Source: Monocercomonoides exilis (Eukaryota > Preaxostyla > Oxymonadida > Polymastigidae). Taken from it: a stretch of 64,000 bases of DNA. Shown here in pieces: positions 57,116 through 64,000 of the stretch. Made by a program: the position numbers and the translations under genes. Within the stretch, counting starts at the first letter, position 1, and each line of letters starts with the position of its first letter. The notes below the pieces were generated by a model, which worked only from the letters and a program-made list of their open reading frames with translations, searched no databases and was not told where the DNA came from. The DNA is taken from positions 124,001 to 188,000 of the forward strand of contig LSRY02000044.1 in assembly GCA_001643675.2 (NCBI GenBank), in the 5' to 3' direction.

Positions 57116-58089
57116 CATTCCAAAAATCAGCTTTGGAAAGATTTTGTTAATGAAACAAGTATCAAACTATCATTATCATTCTTTTACAAACTTACAAAAA
57201 ATTTTGTAAAAGCAAGTAAAAGGACGGACATGTGTGGTTATTGTCAACATTTACAATCTTTAGAAAAGAAACATCAATTATCCAATTCCTCACAAATTCT
57301 GACCGAAAAGGAATTATCGACAATGAAATCTTTAAAGGAACATAAACTATTTGCAAATTGGCAAAGGGAATACTACAATCATTGCGTTCATAATGTCAAA
57401 GAAGGTGAAGTTGTTTGTGTATTTGATTTTTAAAGAAAAATGGAAGCTTCCACTTCGAAACGTTCAACTTCAGCAAGAATTCAACCAGTACAACCAAATA
57501 TCTCAGTTTACAGTTATCACATATCAATTTGTTGATTGTCATTTATCCAAATATACTTATAACTTTTTCTCTCATTGCTTAACCAACGATCATCGCTTCG
57601 TTATTGATTGTCTCGAATCTATTTTCAAAAGGCCTGCTAGCAATAATGTGAAAACAGTCAAATTTTTTTGTGATTCTGGTCCACACAATAGGAACAGATT
57701 CTTGTTGAGTTTTATTCTTTCTCCAAACTCACAAGTATTTCACAAAAAAAAATACAGAGCTGAATTTCTTTGCAGAGCATCATGGAAAAAATGTCTGCGA
57801 TGGAGAATTCGGAACTTTGGTTAACTTTATGAACAATAACGTGGATGAAAATATTGAAACACTTCCTCAGTTGTTGTCTTTGTTTTCAGCTCATTTCAAC
57901 TCTTCAAAATTTTGTGGCAATCGAAGACTGGCTAATGAACATCAACAACTAATTTCATCAAACATCCTTCAAAATGACATGAAAAGTATAATTCATCAAA
58001 GATTTTTCGAAGAATACATACCATCAAACAGATCCGTTTGGCCCTCACTGATAATTGATCACATGGGTGTTTTTTTTTTGATATCATAA
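57116..58089 (+). pseudogene. Frameshifted transposase-like gene
   Basis: Three frames overlap end to end and read as one protein: KASKRTDMCGYCQHLQSLEK to GEVVCVFDF (to 57434), KEKWKLPLRNVQLQQEFNQY to FFCDSGPHNRNRF (to about 57745), and FFAEHHGKNVCDGEFGTLVN onwards (to 58089). The first break lies in a T5 run before AAAG, the second in an A9 run; each is explained by one extra base. Conserved acids (VFDF, FCDSGPHNRN, HGKNVCDGEFG) match the layout of a DDE-like transposase group that has HGK-x-x-CDG near its C-terminus. I cannot name the superfamily with certainty. It follows the Ser-rich tail of the USP gene directly. Confidence 0.6.
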
Positions 58090-58785
58090 AAAAAGATCAA
58101 AAATTGAAAAAATAAAATTTATAACGGTATATATTGATCATAGAGAAAAATTGATTTTTTGCAAGTATTTAACTTTTATTTCTGTTATAAATATTTGTTT
58201 TATTTTCATATGCAAAAACCACACCTCTTTTATGTTTAGAGAGAAAATGGAAAATTTCAGATCAAGTTTTTTTGAAATTTCAAGAAACGAATAAATAAAA
58301 CTTCAAAATGAAAAAGTTAAGTTTCTCAACTTTCCAAACAGTACTAATAATTGGAAAATAAAAATGAAAAGATATTGGAAAAGTTAAAAATATGCATAAA
58401 TTTTTTCTTTTTTATTTTTTATTATTTTTTTTGATATTCAAAAAAAGAGAATTGTTCGTTATCTATTATTAATAATGTTTCAACATAACAAATTATCCGT
58501 TCCAGTCCAGTGATTCAGTAACTGGATGGAATTGTGGAAAAGTAAATATTGCTAAGAACAACAGTTGATTCAAATTCTTCTATTTCTCTCTCTTCTCCTG
58601 ATCTTATCACTTATTGACTTCTCTCTCCATCCTCTTTGTTCTTCGTCCAATATTTTCCATTATTGTTTCTTTGAAATTCTCATTCAACATACGTCCTCTT
58701 TCGCTCCTTTATATGCAATGGAATTCATTCCATTCATCCTTCGTTTCTTCTTCTCTCTTCTTTCATTTCTTCATTAATTGCCAAC
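58090..58785. other. AT-rich spacer with a shared transposon-end segment
   Basis: The segment 58065-58130 (TTTTTTGATATCATAAAAAA, then AAGATCAAAA) recurs at 44480-44545 and may be the 3' end of the transposon. The rest has no supported gene. Confidence 0.5.
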
Positions 58786-58789
58786 TCCC

Positions 58790-59441
58790 CTGCCCTCTCC
58801 CTCTCACTCACCAACTGCACAATCGCCAACATCGACTCAGCTCCACAACGCCAACAGATTCACACCAATGGAGAAAACATCTCATTCGCCTCATCCGTTT
58901 CTGCCAACACATTTTTGGTGTACAGCACCACCTTCTCCAGCTGCTCTGTGAGCGAGGATACAAGTTCTGGAGGAAAAGGCGGTGCTCTCATGGTCGAGTA
59001 CAACGATGATTCAGAAGTGTCATCCACAACCTTTTCCATCACCAATATTGTGTTTTCAGCCAACAAGGCCAGTGTTGGAAGAGATGTGTATTTCGTGTGT
59101 GAATCCCTTGTCGCTTCTGTGAATGAGCCCTTGTTTGCCTTCATGAGAAGCATCACTGAAAAAAACAACTCGATTGTTGGACATGACAGAACAGAAGCAT
59201 TCGGTGATTGGAATATCGATTTGTTTATATTTCTCAACGGGCATGCAGCTGACAATGAATATGTGAATGATCATCTTGGTATCAAAGCAATGAATTGTTG
59301 GACATCAAAGATGTCATGCAAGAGTGCGCACAATGCGACGGGGCTTCTGAAGAAGGTGCAATAGAATGTTGCGTAGATAAAGACAAAGAAGACAAGGAAG
59401 CTGAAGGTGAAGAGGAAGATGCAGTTGAAGCAACAGAATAG
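58790..59441 (+). pseudogene. Fragment of a beta-helix surface protein
   Basis: A frame from LTNCTIANIDSAPQ through TFSSCSVSEDTSSGGKGGAL and IVFSANKASVGRDVYFVCES corresponds to the middle of the ectodomain of the 14312 gene (LVFERNEAKYGRNMFISTSD). It continues to MSCKSAHNATG and then shifts by one base to an acidic tail (CCVDKDKEDKEAEGEEEDAV) ending at a TAG at about 59441. Signal peptide, membrane span and pseudokinase are missing. Confidence 0.65.
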
Positions 59442-60649
59442 TTTGTGTGTGTGTAATACGATAAGAGATTATTAAAGTTGAAACATGCTATTTCTAATCT
59501 TTGTCATTTTCTTTCTCTCTCAATTTCTCCTCCTTCATCTTCTTCTTCTCTTTTGGAGAGCTCCTTATCCAGCAAAAGAAGAAATTTGCAGAAAGCGTTG
59601 AAAGTGGAAGGAGGTCGAGAAGGAGGAGAGAGAAGAAGAAGAATTAGAATAAGAGAATGAGGATGAAGAGATGAGAATGATGCAACTTCCAATACCCACC
59701 TGATGCTAACAGCAGCATCATCAGAGGACGAGACAATGGAGGGGGACTGGGATATGAACGACGCAAAAGAAAAGGAAGAAGAAGAAGAAGAAGGTATTGA
59801 TGATGAAGAGAAGATATCTAAAGTGTACTCTGAAAAGAGAAAGCCAGCGTGTGTGGAAAGGAGGCAGTCATCGGCGTCACCGAAATATCTGTTGAAGCAA
59901 ATGGTGCGGTGGAGATGGCACATTGTTCAGTCTTTTTTTTCTGTTCTGTTTCCAATGGCAGCAGAAACTCTGAGAATCCATCCTGGAAGAGATCATCAGT
60001 CCATGCTTCGCGATCGAAACTGATTAAAAAAAGTGATTAAATGAGGGATGATTCATATGTAAGAATATTATTAGATTGAATTAATTGAAATAAAATATTG
60101 AAAAAAATTAATTTGCAATCAAGAAATGGAATAAAAGCAAAAAATAACAAATAATAGAATAATATAGAAAACCTTATAAAATGAGGAATTGTGCCTTCAT
60201 TGTTTATCGCACAGAGTTTTATGGAGATTGTTTGTGTAGGTCACAACAGAGTGGAAAGATTTGGCGTCTCTATGATTTTTATGCAGAGGCAGTTCAGACA
60301 GGCATTTCGATGCAGGTTGTCAATGCACACACTCACAAAATGACCAATGCGACCAACTAACAAATCCCTGTCAAGGATGTCTGTTCACAAGAAAAAGAGA
60401 AAAACAAAAGCAAATAGTTCAAAATTTTTAAAAGAATATGAAATAAAAATAAAAATAAGCAATTTATTTTAAATTGATAATATTTCTTTGTTAAATAAAA
60501 AGAAAATAAACACAAACATTTATTCCAATCTTCTCCATCACCAACATTGATCCGTCTGAAATTCTGTTTTTTTCTCTCGTCGAGCTCAGAACATCCGCAG
60601 CCTTTGGCTCTCATCTCTTTCCTAAAATCTTTCTTCTTTGAAAATCTAG
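59442..60649. other. Probable gene debris and AT-rich DNA
   Basis: A plus frame at 59703-60023 has an acidic N-terminal part (DMNDAKEKEEEEEEGIDDEE) and then loses protein character. It might be remains of a surface-protein cytoplasmic tail. From 60040 to 60650 the sequence is AT-rich, with a short frame beginning at 60180 (RNCAFIVYRTEFYGDCLCRS) of unknown meaning. Confidence 0.35.
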
Positions 60650-62049
60650 TCAATCTTGTATGTTAATAGCTAATTTCCCCCAAAGATAGACATTTTCATT
60701 TACAAGTCTCATAAAGCTTGCTGCACTGGGCGCGTCCAACTTCGCCTCTTCGACTGTTTCCTTGTTCTGTGACGTGAACTGAGTCTGCTTTTCATTCGCA
60801 ATCCTCTTTGGCTATATGATAAACTTCTACGCCTGTGTTTCTACCCTGCTCGAATCAGACAACAAATAATTCAACTCAGACTGGTAGATTCCACTGAAGC
60901 TTCCATTTCCCCTCTTCTCTGCTGCTTCCACCACATTCTTCTCTATCTGGTCCGTGTTATCGCAAAATTCCAACCACACGAAGCTTCTATACTCTCTTCC
61001 ATTGTGCCTGTCCATGCAGCGCAGAAAGCGGCACATTCAAGAGATCTTCGCAATGGTGCCTGTGAATAAGATGAGCGGGTCATTCGCCTCTAATTTCTCA
61101 TCCGTTACCGACGACCGGCCATTCCTAATCGAGTTCTCATTCTGTTCATAGAACAGATTCATTTTCACATCCTACACCACACACGAAACAAACAGTGAGC
61201 ATTCGAGGTTAACCTGAGGAATCTCAGGAGCCCACTCCTTCTACTGCTTCCTCCGAAATAAATCTATCGCGAACTGAGGGTCAGACGAAGGTTTCGGTGA
61301 TGGAGCGCACAGAAAGCTGTCGCGAAAAGCACACAAAGTATTCTGTACATGTTGCGAGTATTGGATGACGTTAATCTCCTCCATTTCTGCGTCTGCTCCG
61401 TCACTCCCATCAAACCTCCTTTGCGCCACAAGCACTGTCAGCGCACCTTCCTCTCCTTCTCTTCCCGGATTATCGACCCTTTGCCTCTCTTACTTCTTCT
61501 TCTTCAGCAGCAATTGTAATTAGCAGATATTGTCAATTTCGGATTTTTTGTTCTCTAAAATTGAACCAACTTCAGCTAAATATGTTTTGTGACTGGACCA
61601 GGAGGAAGATCCATATGTTTCATCTGCATTTGCTGCTTTTTTTTTACAACTTCCATCGCTATCATGCTAACTCCCATTCTGCTCGGAATGTCCAATGAAG
61701 ATAACAATCCACCAGAAATCAAAGCATTTTATATTCCTTCACCTCCTTCGTCTCTCTCTCTTCTGCTTGAAAGAAAGCCATCATCCATTTTTCCTAAATC
61801 TCCCGCTTCGCCTCCACAGTCAGCTCATTCTCTGGGAATCTTTTCATTCATCTTCCGCTTGTCTTTCTCCTTAGTGGATGTCTTCTCAAACATTTGAGTT
61901 AGTTCGTTGTGGAAATTCTCCGGAGCTGCAACATGCTTTGCATTCTCTTCTTCTTCTTCTTTTCTTCTTCTTCTTCTTTCCTTTCTGTTATTCCCTTTTC
62001 CATCATTTTCTTTTCGTGAAGGCATTAAAGGAAGGTTTGTTTTCATCAA
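60650..62049 (-). pseudogene. Decayed unknown protein gene with many in-frame stops
   Basis: On the minus strand, protein-like sequence runs 1.4 kb with at most one frame change. From 62049: HVAAPENFHNELTQMFEKTS, TGA (61825-61827), GDLGKMDDGFLSSRRERDEG, TAA (61729-61731), GGLLSSLDIPSRMGVSMIAM. After a probable one-base change in the A9 run at 61637-61645: TYLAEVGSILENKKSEIDNI, TAA (61520-61522), TAA (61490-61492), GALTVLVAQRRFDGSDGADA, TAG (61241-61243), TAG (61172-61174), LEANDPLILFTGTIAKIS, TGA (61037-61039), YRSFVWLEFCDNTDQIEKNV, TAG (60827-60829), TAG (60812-60814), APSAASFMRLVNENVYLWGK, TGA (60650-60652). No family is recognised. Confidence 0.55.
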
Positions 62050-62130
62050 AAAACCAGAAATTGGAAGAGGAAGAAGAAGAAGAAGACAGAAGAAGAAGAA
62101 GAATAGGAAGACGAAGACGAAGAGGAAGAA
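61945..62130. repeat. Low-complexity GAA/CTT tracts
   Basis: CTT-rich (61945-61985) and GAA/AGA-rich (62055-62130) runs account for the Glu/Arg- or Ser-rich frames on both strands. Confidence 0.85.
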
Positions 62131-62874
62131 GAAGAAGTGAAAGAAGACTTTTTATCATTTTCTTTAAGAAGTTTGTTGGTAATTTTGATTATATCGAAAA
62201 GAAGAAGAAAGAGAAGGAGAAGATAAAGATTGCGTAAAACAGCGGACGAACGGAATGATGTGAAAAGGTTGCTTAATCGTTGTTCTGAGAGAGCAAGCAT
62301 ATAAGGTGATTGATTATGAAGATGAGAGACGAAGAATAGGAAGGCAAAGAGGAAGAGGAAGACGATGAAACAAATTAACAAAATGAACACATTCTGAATT
62401 TTGTGGAGAAAAAGAAGACTGAAAGGAAGAGAAGACGACTACGATAAAGACGAAGGAAACAAATATGAAAGAAGAGGAAGAAGAAAAATTATACGAGCAA
62501 AAAATGGATTCGAAGACATTTTCAGCAGGAGTCGAATGCATTGTTGTGGTGCAATCGGAATAAGTCATATTTGAAAATCTCAGCAAACAGGAAAAAGTGA
62601 AATCTTCGTGATGCAAAAGAAGAATATTATATCGCATCAGCGTTGTGGATGAATGAAATGTTGAAGCTTCAAACTGTTGCATGATTGAAATAGTTAAATT
62701 TCGAATGACTAAGAAGAATAAGAGCATGAAGACTCAAATTCTATTTGATATTTGACATCTGTTATAAGCATCAAATGTTCTATATATTGAAATGCGAACA
62801 AAATTGTTGTTCTGTCACTGTACACAATGAATCTCCATATAAAAATTCGATGAAAAAAATGCAGTTTCAGATGC
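62131..62874. other. Region without a supported gene
   Basis: Short, mutually inconsistent frames on both strands; no domain. The DNA is purine-biased at first and AT-rich towards the palindrome. Confidence 0.5.
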
Positions 62875-63754
62875 ATTTCTGAAAGATGAATTATTATTCT
62901 TTCATTTTCACTGATATTCCATCTCGGGCTGACAAATTATTTATGAAAAAAATCGTATTGGTTGCTATTATTGCAGCTTTTTTAATAGAAATAAAATGAG
63001 AATATGGTTCAAACACATTAATTGCTTTGCGCTTTGCTCACAAAAATATCCATATGAAAATTAATGCATATTTATTTTTGACACAATAAAATACAAAAAA
63101 TTATAAATACGTTCCATTTTCCTGAAAATATGTGAAATAAAAAATCTCGATCACAAAAGTGGTCACTAATTTTTCTTCAGATTTTGCAACAAACAGACAT
63201 AAAAAGATGTGGGGAAGCTGTCTGCGTGGAAATCTGAGAAAAAATTAGTGACCACTTTTGTGATCGCCAGTCATTTACAAAAACACTTTTATTAAGGTTC
63301 TCATCAGATTTGATCCGTTGAACGATCGGAACTATTATAAAACTGAAAATTGAAATGACTGGCGATCACAAAAGTGGTCACTAATTTTTTCTCAGATTTC
63401 CACGCAGACAGCTTCCCCACATCTTTTTATGTCTGTTTGTTGCAAAATCTGAAGAAAAATTAGTGACCACTTTTGTGATCGAGATTTTTTATTTCACATA
63501 TTTTCAGGAAAATGGAACGTATTTATAATTTTTTGTATTTTATTGTGTCAAAAATAAATATGCATTAATTTTCATATGGATATTTTTGTGAGCAAAGCGC
63601 AAAGCAATTAATGTGTTTGAACCATATTCTCATTTTATTTCTATTAAAAAAGCTGCAATAATAGCAACCAATACGATTTTTTTCATAAATAATTTGTCAG
63701 CCCGAGATGGAATATCAGTGAAAATGAAAGAATAATAATTCATCTTTCAGAAAT
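62875..63754. repeat. 880-bp near-perfect palindrome with nested inverted repeats
   Basis: The arms 62875-63277 and 63353-63754 are inverted copies of about 402 bp that differ by a single base (A7 versus A6). They surround a 75-bp centre. Each arm itself contains a smaller inverted repeat of about 120 bp with ends CGATCACAAAAGTGGTCACT, so that motif occurs four times. The smaller unit looks like a Tc1-type MITE; the whole could be a foldback element, a recent inverted duplication or an assembly artefact. No coding sequence. Confidence 0.9.
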
Positions 63755-64000
63755 TTGTCTGTAAGTGATTCTATTTTAATGAGTATTTTTTTGACTTTAT
63801 TTTTTATTTCATCATGGTTAATTGGTTTTTTCTCCATTATTATTAATTCGATCTATCTTTTTTTTGATTCTCTATTTTGACTTATTATTTCTTTGAATAT
63901 ACTCTGAACTTATCTTCATTGATTTTTAAAATTTATTTAAAAATTTATTCATCTGACTTTTGGATTTTATTTTTCATGTTTATCGTATATTGATAGCTAT
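63755..64000. other. AT-rich end of window
   Basis: No feature could be recognised. Confidence 0.5.

Noticed and set aside
62314-62727. 137-codon minus-strand frame
   Set aside because: Ser/Phe-rich, partly repeat-driven, no domain; neighbouring frames on the other strand look equally plausible.
1-64000. Genome-wide reassignment of TAA/TAG to glutamine
   Set aside because: The 4,000-codon frame and the other long frames use only CAA/CAG for Gln, and the TAA or TAG stops of SmB, the cysteine-rich gene and the Merlin transposase are followed by non-coding DNA. Only isolated regions (61 kb, 47.1 kb) invite the idea.

Overview
The window reads as nuclear DNA of an AT-rich, intron-bearing protist. 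The standard code fits: there is a 4,000-codon uninterrupted frame, and the TAA or TAG stops of the clearest genes are followed by non-coding DNA. Evidence for a eukaryote: GT-AG introns that restore frame exactly in four genes, an SmB spliceosomal protein, two ubiquitin-specific proteases, SPRY-like and pseudokinase domains, and Merlin-type and TA-flanked transposons. Long disordered proteins, plus a family of beta-helix surface proteins with a membrane span and a kinase-like tail, suggest a metamonad, most likely an oxymonad such as Monocercomonoides. That placement is inference from domain style, not a database match.

Layout. 1-12184 (+): a giant USP9X/USP34-like deubiquitinase, cut by the left edge. 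14312-21263 (+): a beta-helix surface protein with signal peptide, membrane span and pseudokinase tail, broken by one 2-base deletion. 21.9-29.8 kb: a graveyard of mobile DNA. It holds a truncated copy of the surface gene between 155-bp inverted repeats (23097-25680) and nested MITEs (28.1-29.75 kb). 30047-31539 (-): a two-exon SPRY-like protein. 31698-32540 (+): SmB in four exons, the first being only the start codon. 32781-39044 (+): a secreted cysteine-rich protein of about 1,979 residues in four exons. 39321-40787 (-): a Merlin/ISXO2-type transposase between inverted repeats, with two catalytic aspartates apparently missing. 41.4-45.8 kb: gene remnants. 45861-47756 (+): a Ser-rich disordered protein with an in-frame TAA. 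49.2-50.6 kb (+): a second truncated surface-protein copy. 52098-52925: an intact MITE. 53113 to about 57.1 kb (+): a second USP gene with introns. 57.1-58.1 kb (+): a frameshifted transposase. 58.79-59.44 kb (+): a third surface-protein fragment. 60650-62049 (-): a decayed coding frame with many stops and little frameshifting. 62875-63754: an 880-bp near-perfect palindrome.

How parts relate. Four members of one surface-protein family lie here, one nearly whole and three fragments, and one fragment sits inside an inverted-repeat unit. Two of the three introns of the second USP gene carry homologous sequence with imperfect terminal repeats and may be intron-forming transposons. The SPRY gene and SmB are divergent, 158 bp apart. 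Housekeeping functions present are ubiquitin removal and splicing; the rest is surface biology and mobile DNA.
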